64,000 nt of DNA. Origin: Mantis religiosa (Eukaryota > Arthropoda > Insecta > Mantodea > Mantidae). Both the position numbers and the translations under genes were made by a program. The stretch lies in assembly GCA_030765055.1 (NCBI GenBank), contig CM060952.1, positions 82,448,630 to 82,512,629 of the forward strand. The letters are read 5' to 3'. Each line of letters opens with the position of its first letter. Position 1 is the stretch's first letter. Positions 12,414 to 22,719 of the stretch are shown in pieces. Under the pieces are notes generated by a model, which was not told where the DNA came from, searched no databases, and saw only the letters and a program-made list of their open reading frames with translations.

Positions 12414-12606
12414 TTACAAATAACACAATATAGACAGATTTGAGAACCAGCTTTTATATTTTAATTTTTTATTTACTTATTTATTTTTGTTATAAAACAT
12501 TGGCTTCAAACAGACTGCTTGCAATTCTCGGGTCATCAGCGATTTTCACCTTAACTGTACTAGTATTAGCTTGATAATTATTTACACAATTGATAAAGAA
12601 ATAAGA

Positions 12607-12703
<97 letters not shown>

Positions 12704-12897
12704 AAATACCACAATACAGACAGATTTGAGAACCATCTTTTATATTTTAATTTTTTATTTACTTATTTATTTTTGTTATAAAACATTGGCTTCAAACAAG
12801 ACTGCTTACAATTCTCAGGTCATCATGATTTTCACCTAACTGTACTAGCATTAACTTGATAATTATTTACACAATTGATAAAGAAATATCAGTGTAC
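12414..12897. repeat. ~195-bp direct repeat flanking (TG)n
   Basis: The block from about 12414 to 12611 is repeated at about 12700-12897 with only scattered differences. Both start TTACAAATA, contain ATTTACTTATTTATTTTTGT and CATTGGCTTCAAACA, and end near ACACAATTGATAAAGAAATA. The (TG)n tract lies exactly between the copies, so a unit including the microsatellite probably duplicated by unequal exchange or slippage. Confidence 0.85.
12612..12701. repeat. (TG)n microsatellite
   Basis: About 45 uninterrupted TG units between two near-identical 195-bp blocks. Confidence 0.95.
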
Positions 12898-13006
12898 ATA
12901 TACATAGGTATATATAACTATATATAACAGTATAAATATAATATAAAATAATAGCCTTTTTAGGCTTTCGAAATGGCTTTAAAACTCAATAAATATTAAT
13001 ACCCAT

Positions 13007-13897
13007 TTTAGTTAATTGATGGAAATTAATCATTTCTCCACACTAGCCGTATATAGGCTAAGATATTTGATGGATAGAGTCAACATGAAAAATCCAATGC
13101 CATGGCCGGGATTTGAACCACGGATCTACTGGTTTCCGTCCAGTCGCTCTTAACCTTTGAGCTACCATGGCCAACGTGCCTTCCTGACATTGAATTCTCC
13201 AGTTGACTCATATATTTCCCCGGTAGACCACTAGGGGCTCTCGCATCCGAGATACACCGTTCGTGGCGACTTACTATTGTAAGTACTTAAGACCCAGGCT
13301 TCATCATTTAACTCTTATTATTTTAGTTAATTGATGGAAATTAATCATTTCTCCACACTAGCCGTATATAGGCTAAGATATTTGATGGATAGAGTCAACA
13401 TGAAAAATCCAATGCCATGGCCGGGATTTGAACCACGGATCTATGAGTCAACTGGAGAATTCAATGTCAGGAAGGCACGTTGGCCATGGTAGCTCAAAGG
13501 TTAAGAGCGACTGGACGGAAACCAGTAGATCCGTGGTTCAAATCCCGGCCATGGCATTGGATTTTTCATGTTGACTCTATCCATCAAATATCTTAGCCTA
13601 TATACGGCTAGTGTGGAGAAATGATTAATTTCCATCAATTAACTAAAATAATAAGAGTTAAATGATGAAGCCTGGGTCTTAAGTACTTACAATAGTAAGT
13701 CGCCACGAACGGTGTATCTCGGATGCGAGAGCCCCTAGTGGTCTACCGGGGAAATATATGAGTCAACTGGAGAATTCAATGTCAGGAAGGCACGTTGGCC
13801 ATGGTAGCTCAAAGGTTAAGAGCAACTGGACGGAAACCAGTAGATCCGTGGTTCAAATCCCGGCCATGGCATTGGATTTTTCATGTTGACTCTATCC
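13007..13897. mobile_element. P-family palindromic tRNA-like element (copy 1)
   Basis: The insertion is bounded by a perfect 12-bp target duplication, ATTAATACCCAT, at 12995-13006 and 13898-13909. Inside, 13072-13443 and 13526-13897 are reverse complements of equal length (372 nt), with an 82-nt spacer. Each arm carries one complete and one partial P unit, so tRNA-like sequence occurs four times, two in each orientation. The 3' end (GACTCTATCC) lies about 27 nt after the last tRNA-like domain, as in the monomer at 42988-43214. There is no A-tail. The target duplication length fits target-primed retroposition; the fold-back layout is unusual. Confidence 0.85.
13798..13871 (+). other. tRNA-like domain of P family
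   Basis: 74 nt that fold as a tRNA: acceptor GCCATGG pairs with CCATGGC, the D arm GCTC pairs with GAGC, and the anticodon loop is ACGGAAA. The T loop TTCAAAT serves as the B box. Position 33 is C instead of T, and the T stem has two mispairs. I read it as a SINE promoter domain, not a working tRNA gene. Confidence 0.7.
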
Positions 13898-13909
13898 ATT
13901 AATACCCAT

Positions 13910-15491
13910 GTTCAGCATTCAGACGGCATATCCATGACCAATAGTATAAATATGAATGTCGCGTTCTTTTGTTTTCTGTGAACGCCTCAAAATAAACGTT
14001 AGGTATGTCAAATCAAGTTCTCTATCAAAATGTCTTCTTTATACAATTAATAAAAGCAACATGCAATACACTGCGATCCAATTATCTTTTAATTTGTGTT
14101 TACATTATTGTGAGGCATTAACTATTATAATTGAAACATTTCACTGTAAAATTAATTCCTTATGCGTATTAGTAAACACTTCTGCAAAACAGCTTATATT
14201 CTTTGCACTGCTGTGAAACGAAATAAGTAGTGTTATTTGATTTTGAGTTTTTTGGTAGTGATATCGGCGGTTATATATATTATTGTTAGTTTTATACTGT
14301 TTTATCAATATAATTATGCCAATTTATGTTAGATTGTTATATTATTCTAAAATGTTCATAGTAATCGATTCAGGTTTGCTTGTAATTTTGCTATGATAGT
14401 TATAATTGATTATATGAGTTTTATTAACGTGGAAACATAATACCATATGCCTAAGTAGCCTTTCAGAATAACATTAATTTTAAATACAATATCATGTAGT
14501 ATAAAGGTTGATATAAACAGCATTCGTCAGCTATATTTTTATGTCGTTATATCCAGAAAATCCTAATAGTGCTGATTATAAATAGTTTTTATCAGATGTT
14601 AGTCATTTTATTCTATAAAATTACTTATTGACACCAGGTTCACAAGTTTAAACATAGTTTAAAGAAGAACGAACGCTGTGAATAAGCAAAATGTAAATTA
14701 ATTCATAATATTATCCTAAAATATAATAATTAGATAAAGCTTTTGGTAAAAAGTTTACAAATACTGAGAAATTAATTAAATGTAATATTGATAGTATTCA
14801 TAATTAGCTCGCATATGAGTTTATTATAAGCGTATATTACGGAAATGACAGTCTTTAAACCACGCTTCAGTAACTTAAGATTTGGCTAGCAACAAAGAAC
14901 AAACGTTTGCTTATAGTGTTTCAGGTTTGTCTGCTGATTTCGAGAGTTGGGGTTGCAGATTGGCTCTGTGATCGGAACAAACAAATGAGCCATATGTGTG
15001 CTGCGGCTCCTTCAACTCATCCGTTCCTCCCGTGACTGTATATACAAAATACAATGCGGGTCGGTGACCGTTATTTAGCAACTAGTGTAATATAGGACTA
15101 AGATATTGCCTGACTCTAACAGTAGCCATTAAGTGTTGTTCAGACATATACTTTGCCAGTGGTAGAACAAAGTGTCCATATTTTTTCTTGCATAGTCTGA
15201 GAGTTTAGAGGTGTGGCGATTGCTGCTCTGCCGTTTTCACGAAACTCTCTTCTATTAGTTGTGGTACAAGTAGGTTTTCCGATTTATTTCTTCAGTTCTG
15301 TATTTTCTTGATGCACTCTCTTTTAGCCAAGTGTTACAGCTAACTTCTGTGACCCACAATCGGAAGGTCACAGTTTGATTCAGTCACTCTAATTTGAGTT
15401 GTACCGCGATTTCTTCTTATCACTAGGGAAAACTGATGTGCCTTGTTTAATCCACTGATTCATTTACTTCTCTTCCATTGTCATGTTTCAG
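13910..15491. other. AT-rich non-coding stretch
   Basis: No gene or known repeat is supported. An open frame at 13956-14216 has no coding character. Confidence 0.4.
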
Positions 15492-15716
15492 GTGCGGTAC
15501 GAGCATATGTTGCGAGTGTGCAAGCCTTCTTGAAACAGCTGCTAGGGTCGCTTCGTCGCCCTTTCTCTGGGTGGCGCTAAGCAGCTTCGATGACATACCA
15601 GTTTGCTATCTTTTAGGGACTAGCATGTTCTGCTGGTCTTCCTTCACCTCATCCATTCCCTTGGGGGATCGTAGTGAACGAGGTGATCTCCTTCGTCACA
15701 TCTACATAGTAATAAA
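15492..15716. other. GC-rich island, possible exon, strand unresolved
   Basis: Two readings compete. On the plus strand, an acceptor (CATGTTTCAG) ends at 15491. A 28-codon frame then runs to TAA at 15578-15580 (VRAYVASVQAFLKQLLGSL inside), and AATAAA sits at 15711-15716, as expected for a last exon. On the minus strand, a longer frame includes MDEVKEDQQNMLVPKR and, after one TAG, MSSKLLSATQRKGDEATLAA down to about 15462. Local GC content is well above the surroundings. I recognise neither product. One strand probably carries an exon or a decayed coding sequence. Confidence 0.35.
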
Positions 15717-16644
15717 GAAATCAAAGGATGCAGTTTCCAAATTGGTATTTCCTTTACAACTCCTGCGTATGTAGCAAAACGAGATGCTTAAGGAAGAAAG
15801 TAAAACCGACGAAAAAACTGTAAATCAGCTGCTGCTTCATCACACACTTCACTAAATTTTATCTTAATCGTTCCGATTATGGATTACAAGCAATCTGAGG
15901 AATATTTAAAATATTTAATTTTTGGATAATAGTGCATTTTTAAAATTCACTTCCTGTTCATGCTACGATGCCTGGTTTTGAATTAATGACATTTATTTCA
16001 ATCATTAAAATATTGTTATGTATATTTATTGTGGCGGGCATGCGATATAACGATATCTGATAGCTCAATTTTACCATTTAAATATTACTATCTTACTTTC
16101 CCATATTTGTTAACATTTATTTCGGGCGCTAACAGCCGTGTCCCCAGTTGGCATTACTGGACTAAACTGATCCATCATCCGAGGCCAGAACATATACATT
16201 GATACAGCCCAGCTGACAGTGTATAATTTTAATTTGGCATAATACCTAAGCATATGAAATACTCATGCATTAAATGCTTTGCATAATTTTGGAAGTGAAA
16301 ATACTCGACTTAGATTCATATTGAACTCTCCCTTGTTCTGCAAACATGTACTTAGCATGTATCTTAATATACCAATTTCTTATGAAGCAACAGTTTCCAG
16401 ATTAAAATTGTATTATATATTTTTTGCATACATTGTCGTTGTGCATGCAATTGTCTCCAAAAATAATGACGTCTATAAATCCTCCTTCCATTAGCCTATC
16501 TTTTATCAAGTCCAAATTTACAGCAGTTTTTAAATACAGACGTTATTCTCTAACTAGTGTTTGGGATGTATCTGCCTGCTATTATATTTGTAGAAGACGA
16601 CAAATGAAACTGGAGCAGGCCTTAAGCTATTCCATCAGCTGCTG
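15717..16644. other. Non-coding; probable 3' UTR of the tandem-C2 gene
   Basis: The part next to 16645 should be the 3' untranslated region of the minus-strand gene. A possible minus-strand AATAAA lies at 16116-16121. No other feature was recognised. Confidence 0.35.
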
Positions 16645-16781
16645 TCAGTGAATCTCTTCCTTGACAAGGCTATGCCACTGGGTGATGGTAAGTCCGGGAG
16701 ACTGAAGTGCCTGTTCCAGATGTTCTGCAGATTTCTCCATGGTGGGCCCAATATTCGCCCGACCTAGCAATGTCTTCTTTC
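16645..16781 (-). CDS. Synaptotagmin-like tandem-C2 protein, last exon
   Basis: This exon encodes the end of the second C2 domain and the C-terminus of a synaptotagmin-like membrane-trafficking protein. The acceptor is TTTCCCCCTTGGCAG before 16781. Two bases complete a Gly codon split with the previous exon. 44 codons then follow to a TGA stop at 16645-16647. The peptide runs KKTLLGRANIGP, then EHLEQALQSPG, then ITQWHSLVKEEIH. It matches the last beta-strands and the closing helix of C2B domains, which end with a WHSL motif. The acidic loop-3 residues usual in calcium-binding C2 domains are absent just before it (TRTRLGKKT). Phase with 18257-18454 is exact. Confidence 0.85.
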
Positions 16782-17454
16782 CTGCCAAGGGGGAAACAAA
16801 AGTGATGTGAATTCGTTTATAGGTACAAGAGGGATAAAAGTGCGCTATAAACTGCCTTTCAAATTCCATACTCTTTGTCTTTTACGAAAAACAAAGGAAT
16901 GGCGACTTAAGAATATATTGGAAATTAAAACTAGGACCGACATAGTTTTCGGGCAACAGATGTCACAAGAACCAACATAAATTGAGTTTTGAAACTTTTT
17001 ATTTATATAAAGAATTACAAAGTTTTGATTTTCTTCCTCACACATCCCTATCATTTCATGTCTCCTCCTCCATTTCGTCCCCGTCCTTGTTAAATGCAGT
17101 AAGCTATTTCTTGGTACACCTGTTTCTCTTCTTCCAGGTGGACGCCACTTCTAAAGCTCTTTCGATATTCTTTCTTCTGTCATTCATAAGTTATTATGGT
17201 TTGAATATCTTTGCCATTAAGTGCTGTCGCCATTCAGTAGTGTTTTCTTTGTCACGGAAGGAGTATGGAAGTTCAAAGTCAGCATATACCAACCTGCTTA
17301 TTATACATTTGAATATCACTTCAGCCTGCCATATTACCCCTGTATCACAATGAAATATATCATGATGCTATTTTTTGCAAACATTTTTTCAGTTAAGTTG
17401 AGAAAAACCAGAAATAAAGTCTGAAGAGTTGATTTTTCTATTCTTTTACAACTG
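16782..17454. other. Intron of the tandem-C2 gene
   Basis: Intronic sequence upstream of the last exon. Open frames on both strands here look like chance. I see no regulatory element. Confidence 0.5.
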
Positions 17455-18060
17455 TTATTACAAAACTTTATCGCTGCATCTACTGCATGTTAGTCCAGAT
17501 AAACATTATCTTGTTTATAATTTTCTTGTAGATACAAGGTAAAGTGAATGAGTGAGTGTTTGGGGTTTAGTCGACGACTAGCTCTTATGGGCCGGGATAC
17601 AAGCGGAATATTGGAATAAAGTAGGCTTTAAATGATAGTCAAATGTTTTAAACAGCTGGTCGATAAATGATGTCTCTGGAATTGCGTTCCATTTGCATGG
17701 GATAACGACTTTTCATTTGAGAAGAATATAAGTATTGGAAAATTCAAACAAGTAACAAGTAATATCTCAGAAATGGTTTACTCCACAAGATATGTCTGAC
17801 ATAAATTGTGTATTAAAGAGATCTACAATTTTTGTGGAGTAAAATTTTTCTGAGGCTTACAGTTAATTATGCAAAAGTTATTAAGAATGAAGACGACTTT
17901 AGAGGATATTCCCAAAAATTAAAAATAATCACAATAGAACTATCTTTGATAACATAAAATAAAATATAATAAAACTTTTCGAAAAGTGTTCCATGTAAAC
18001 GGTAGTCTGGAGCGGAAGGATTTTCTTTAAAATATTTTTGTTTTCTTGGAAGATGCTGAA
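17455..18060 (+). repeat. AT-rich dispersed repeat family R
   Basis: Shares an ordered series of blocks with 30931-31750 and others: GATAAACATTATCTTGT, TTTTCTTGTAGATACAAGG, AAGTATTGGAAAATTCAAAC, AGAATGAAGACGACTTTAGA, GGATATTCCCA. It is non-coding. Boundaries are approximate. Confidence 0.7.
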
Positions 18061-18256
18061 ATTAAATACCAACTTATATGTATTAAATGACTTTTTGTTT
18101 TCGAGTTATGCAGACATAGACATACACACATACATACGCACGGACTTTTTCTCTCTGGTATCAACTTTCTGGGAAAATGCAAATGATAGAAGTCTATATT
18201 TGTACTCACCATTGAATAAATAGGCCGAGAACACTGAAGATAATAAGAGTGTTTAC

Positions 18257-18454
18257 CTAATCTTGTCCTGGTACAGAGGCTGAGCTGACAGACAAGATGA
18301 TCTCGACGCACTGGAGGCAAGGGTACAGTCAAGATGGAATTGTCTTTCTCTGCATTAAAGTGTACTGATATACTGGGCGGGAAGCGTTGCGTCTTACATG
18401 ACTTGATACTCCCTACACCATCGTCCAACACGTTCAGCTTCACGTACAGCTGGG
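18257..18454 (-). CDS. Synaptotagmin-like tandem-C2 protein, C2B core exon
   Basis: The acceptor CTGTCTGTTTCAG precedes 18454 and the donor TTAG|GTAAAC follows 18257. Two bases complete a codon begun in 22124-22268, giving N-AQLYVKLNVLDDG. The exon ends with one base that joins GA of the next exon. The 65 full codons include KSCKTQRFPPSISVHFNAEK and ILTVPLPPVRRDHLVCQLSL, matching the central C2 strands (YVK-L...KTK...FNE...). Asp residues normally found in calcium-binding loop 1 (SDPYVK) are missing: the segment is NAQLYVK. The domain is therefore probably calcium-independent, as in the Syt12/14-16 type group; orthology to any one member is not established. Confidence 0.85.
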
Positions 18455-18814
18455 CTGAAACAGACAGGTTTATCCGACGTTACTTTCATCTCTACCTCGT
18501 ACAGACCCGGCTTGATATTTACTCAGAAAATGTGAAATATCGACTTTCCTTGCAACTTGTGGAAGTGCTGTATAAGCACCTTTTGATGGAAAACGATAAT
18601 TGCTCGGAATGCTCGAGTCGTTATTACATAGGTACATAGCAGGTAGAGGAGGTATTGCTCTCCACCCAAAAGTTCAATACCGAGATCTCACAGGACATAC
18701 ACGTTAAGTTCAGCACATTCCATGGAATAGGATACGAAGATTTTCAAGAAAATCCCCTACCACAAATTACACTTTATATGGAACACTATTTCAACATTTT
18801 AATTTTATTAATCA
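18455..18814. other. Intron sequence
   Basis: Non-coding. Near 18672-18710, AATACCGAGATCTCACAGGA resembles a motif at 34730-34760, so a small repeat fragment may be present. Confidence 0.35.
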
Positions 18815-19515
18815 CTAGCTGACCCGGCGAAATTCGTACCACCAATAAAATTGACTGAACTTATCTCTATAAATAAAACAAATTGGGATTGGTTAGTTAC
18901 TTATTCTGCAATTGGAGGTGAAGTTTAAAGACAACACAGTCACAATTAAGTTAAGTTAAAGCTTTCTGATAAACAATAGTTTCTGTCTTTTTTATGGTGG
19001 GTAAATATATAAAGATGATGGTTTTCCGACGCGCGGACCGCGACAAATAATTATCCCTGAGGGAAACATGGAAACTCCAAGTTCAATCCGCAAATTTCCA
19101 ATAATTACCCTTATGATTTAATTATGGTCATCTCAAAGATGAGATACACGGGAAATTGCAGACGCTTAAAATCAAAAGGTAAATCCGTTGGAATTATCGG
19201 CAAATGTGGGATTAGGATATCCTCTTCTTTGTACTTTCCCTTGGTGATTGTTGCATCGATGACGTTATTCATTGGCTTTTTCACAGTTAGTCTCGTTCCA
19301 CTGCACAGTCGTGGCTGGTTAATGTTACATAGCATGATCACAGCTGATCCTACTTTTAATTTTAAATTCTGAGGTGGGAGTCCAAGATTTCCTAATGAAT
19401 TTAAAAACTCTGTGAGATAATTGACCACGTCATCCTGATTTATAACTATGTCAACTGATTGGTACCAAAACACCTTCCCGGAAGAAACAGACACTCTAGA
19501 ACGCAATTCTGACAT
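18815..19515 (-). mobile_element. Helitron 3' end with PIF1-type helicase fragment
   Basis: On the minus strand, 19124-19470 encodes the last part of a PIF1-family Helitron helicase: EFLNSLGNLGLPPQNLKLKVG, then INQPRLCSGTRLTVKK, then IPTDLPFDFKRLQFPVYLIF, stopping in a decayed MTI-K segment. These are the helicase's signature C-terminal blocks. The sequence then runs to a terminus that reads ACGAATTTCGCCGGGTCAG-CTAG on the minus strand. ACGAA/TTTCG can form the short subterminal hairpin and CTAG is the CTRR end of Helitrons. The Rep domain and 5' end are missing. The true edge inside 19470-19515 is uncertain. Confidence 0.75.
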
Positions 19516-19799
19516 AAAACACGACTGTTAGCATTACCTGCGTCTCGCTGCTCATCAGAGCGGTCAGCGCGTCACGTAGCTCGTCGCACATTTCACTGAT
19601 TTATACTACCTTCTCCTTGGCACAGTAAAAAGGTTTCCGCGAACTTCACAAACTAACAAAGGAATTCAATGAATTTTGTGCCAGTTCAATTCACATTCAC
19701 AAACAAATTATAAAGGTGTCCAAGGATTCACCAATACGAGTATTTGACAACAATTCTTTGTGGTCAAATATTTACCTATAGTGTTACAGTGTGTTCAGA
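19516..19799. other. Intron sequence with a GC-rich patch
   Basis: 19538-19620 is GC-rich and has splice-like ends, but its phase does not fit the neighbouring exons. See the rejected items. Confidence 0.3.
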
Positions 19800-20855
19800 A
19801 ATTTATTTTGTGTCTGATCTTCAAAAGGTATATCTCCATGATTCGTAAAAATTTCAGTCTTGTAAAGAAATGATAAACGTTATTTAATAAAATATGATAA
19901 GTGAATTAACTTTGGAGACTTTGGCAAGCAGTGGAATATCTTTCTGTGTCGCAATGCTTTTATTTGTCAAAAATAAAGGGTGTATGTGTTCCCTAAAAGT
20001 TTGCGTGTGTACTTTTATACTCAGTTAATAACCCGGTCCATTATCACTTCAGTTTTTTTCTCGCCTGTTGAACCTTCCTTGGACTTACAGAAATATTTCA
20101 AAACCAAAATTAGGTAAATCGTTTCAGCCGTTCTCGAGTTTTTGTGAGACTAACAAACGTCACGATTTTGATTCAAATAACATTAAGTTAATTTCGTTAG
20201 AAATAAAATGTATATCTTAACTTTTGTAGGAATATTCTCAGAAATCCCCTTTATTCTGGATGACTTATGTATAACTTGTAAACCATAAGACACACAATTT
20301 ATGTCTGATACACTTTTTATATAGAGTGAACCATTTCCGGGATATTCTTTGTTATTTGCCTGAATTTTCCAATACTTTTCTGAAATGGAAAGTAATTAAT
20401 TTATCTCTCGGCCATACAAAGACAATGGAATTTCAAAGCCAACACATAGCGGCCAGCTGATAAAACATGACTGTTGCTTAAAGTCTACTGTATTCTCATG
20501 TTCTCTTGTACCTACAAGAATGTAACATAGATGGTAACATGTCTTCCTCAGATTCCAGAGGTCCCAAGGTCGAATCTCAGTCAGGGTAAATTATCTGGAT
20601 AAGGTTTTTTCCGAGGTTTTCGCTTATCCTGAAAGATGAATAACTGATAGCTCTAAGCTTTACGGACCCTGGACATATTTGTGTATCATTTCATTCATTG
20701 TTCGATATGATATAACGTTGGAGAACGTCAATTTAAAAGAAGAAACTAAAAGTATGAACTTTACCTCATTTAACGTAAGTAGATACAGAGATAATAGTTT
20801 GTAAGAATAGTTTGTGCAAGAGTAGAGAAAGTCATGTGGGAATAACACATCATTC
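19800..20855 (-). repeat. Repeat family R, minus copy split by a SINE
   Basis: Reverse-orientation family R with GAATATTCTCAGAAATCCCC, CTCGGCCATACAAAGACAAT, TGGAATTTCAAAGCC and the shared end GTAGAGAAAGTCATGTG near 20822-20838. A family A SINE at 20521-20740 interrupts it after TTGTACCTACAAGAA. Confidence 0.7.
20521..20740 (+). mobile_element. SINE-A (copy 3), 5'-truncated
   Basis: Begins within the A box (ACATAGATGGTAACATG) and keeps AGGTCCCAAGGTCGAATCTC and GGATAAGGTTTTTTCCGAGG. Inserted in a family R copy. Confidence 0.8.
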
Positions 20856-22123
20856 TTTTTTTGTGGGGTTAACCAGCTTCAAACAACTGTATATGAATTT
20901 ACCATTGACAGTGAAATATAAAATTGCCTTGGTAATAGCTTGCAGTTTATAGTAATTATTATACAGACTTTTTGCTTTCTGCATGTTTGAATTCTTACAG
21001 TCTTAAATATATTCTACTTCTGACTAATAATCTTTTTAACTTTCGAGGGATAAAGCTTGTTGCCTATAAAGAAGCCTGGATGTTGCCTGAGATGCAATAG
21101 CTTGAGAGCGAGTTTAATCAAGTTATTACGATGTATACCCGCAGTACCTCGGTGGCTAACCACTTTGTCCTTGCTCTGATCCGTGGAAATGGTGGTAAAT
21201 TCAATATAATCCGCCAAGGTAAACAAAACCACCGGATATCAGGGTTTTAGAACGGCCGCTTTACCTTGGTGCTATAAAACGTTTACAGGTAGTGGATTAC
21301 CTCAGCACATGATAAAATATACCTTCATTATCTAAAACTCACATCCAGGAAGGTCCGGGCTCGATTCTCTTTTGGCTGGCCAACCTGACTTTGGATTTTT
21401 TCATGGTTTGTCCGTGTTGGTGGGTGGTTCTTCTTGTATCACTATTGCCTATAATCTGGAAAAGTTTTAGTTGAACGGCGACCTTAACAAACAAAAAATT
21501 TTCAATAAATATTAGGTGCAATGTAACTAGGAGAATACAATAGACTTTAAGTGGTGTTCAAATCTTTTAAGAGTAGGTTGCTGTTGTCTTTGAAATTCCA
21601 TTTGGTTTATATAGTCGGAGGAAAGAAAAAAGAAAGGAGGGACAGGTATTGGGAAGAAATTGAAAACATACATGTTTGTTTCATTTCTATAATTGCACAT
21701 AATCTGGTAATTAGTAATAGCTACTAGAAGCAATTTTGAAATTGCAAAGTGCTTGTGCGTGGGCATGATAAGTGAAACATTTATGAAGAGAGTGTGTTTG
21801 CTGTGAAATGTTGAATATTTCTGCATAAAGAAGAAAGAAATCATCAGCATTACAAATGTGCGACATTTTAATAAAGACATCTATGGTATAGAATGTAAAA
21901 GTACAGCCAATTTATTTTGTTGGCCATTCAACATTTTGGTTCAAGTTGTCACCACAATTTGCTGACAATGCTCATGTCTTCATGCAGAAGAGAGTAAGTG
22001 CTGCATCATAGTTGAATTCAAAAATTAGAAAAGGGAAGGGTTTGTAGTGGAGCATGCATGCAGGTACTTGACGTGGTTAAAAACCGCAGTTGCTCTCGAC
22101 ACAAGTGTGTGCGGGTTACATAC
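20856..22123. other. Intron sequence
   Basis: No exon is supported. A 72-codon minus-strand frame at 21014-21232 is unrecognised. About 21535-21600 shows family R blocks (TTCAAATCTTTTAAGAG, TTGAAATTCCAT). About 21340-21440 may be a diverged SINE fragment. Confidence 0.35.
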
Positions 22124-22268
22124 CGTTCTGCCGCTGGTATTCCCGTGTGGACTCGATACTCCAGCGCAATCTTCTGACCGTTACAACAAGTGTATCAGAT
22201 TCACCTTCCTCAGGATTACCTGCGTTGTAACACAGCGACACTTCCACCTGATTGTTCTTGGCTTCCCT
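22124..22268 (-). CDS. Synaptotagmin-like tandem-C2 protein, start of C2B
   Basis: The acceptor GTGTGTGTTTTCAG precedes 22268 and the donor AACG|GTATGT follows 22124. It opens in phase 0, matching the end of 30088-30432, and closes with one extra base that matches the start of 18257-18454. The 48 codons read REAKNNQVEVSLCYNAG, then ESDTLVVTVRRLRWSIE, then REYQRQN. This corresponds to the first strands of a C2 domain (V-SL-Y...L-V-V). Loop 1 again lacks the acidic cluster. A GC-rich composition in AT-rich surroundings supports an exon. Confidence 0.85.
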
Positions 22269-22719
22269 CTGAAAACACACACACAACTAATTGAACTGAC
22301 TTATTAAATAGGAAGCAAGTCAATAACTGCCACTTTTATAACATGAATTTTACTTGCGCAATTCTGCTTGCCTCTTTCGTCCTCCTATCTTTGTGAAACC
22401 TATGTGATGATGTGATATTTTAAAGCGTTGTTAATAACAATTAAAAGGAAACTAAGGCAAATAGGGCAATAGGAAAATAACGGTTTTTAAGGGCAAATTA
22501 AAACTCCAATTTACTAATTTCATCATCCATGATCTTAAAAACTATTTAAGATATCGGTGCTGAAATTAGACTGACATCGCAACTAAGCTGTGCGCAGTAG
22601 TAAAGCGGTACTGATAGGCTAACGTTAGATTGAACTGATTCCTACAGGATGGCAACAAACTCTAATCCAGTCTATGAAGGATTTGTCTTGTAAATGCTGC
22701 AGTCTGTCTTATATACATA
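22269..22719. other. Intron sequence
   Basis: Nothing recognisable besides ordinary AT-rich DNA. Confidence 0.4.

Noticed and set aside
13098..13871. Several cloverleaf-like sequences that could be tRNA genes
   Set aside because: They lie in a repeat family with target duplications, have C instead of T at position 33, and mispaired T stems. A SINE-type promoter domain explains them better.
19538..19595. GC-rich 58-bp segment with splice-like ends (MCDELRDALTALMSSETQ on the minus strand)
   Set aside because: Its phase fits neither 22124-22268 nor 18257-18454, which already join perfectly to each other.
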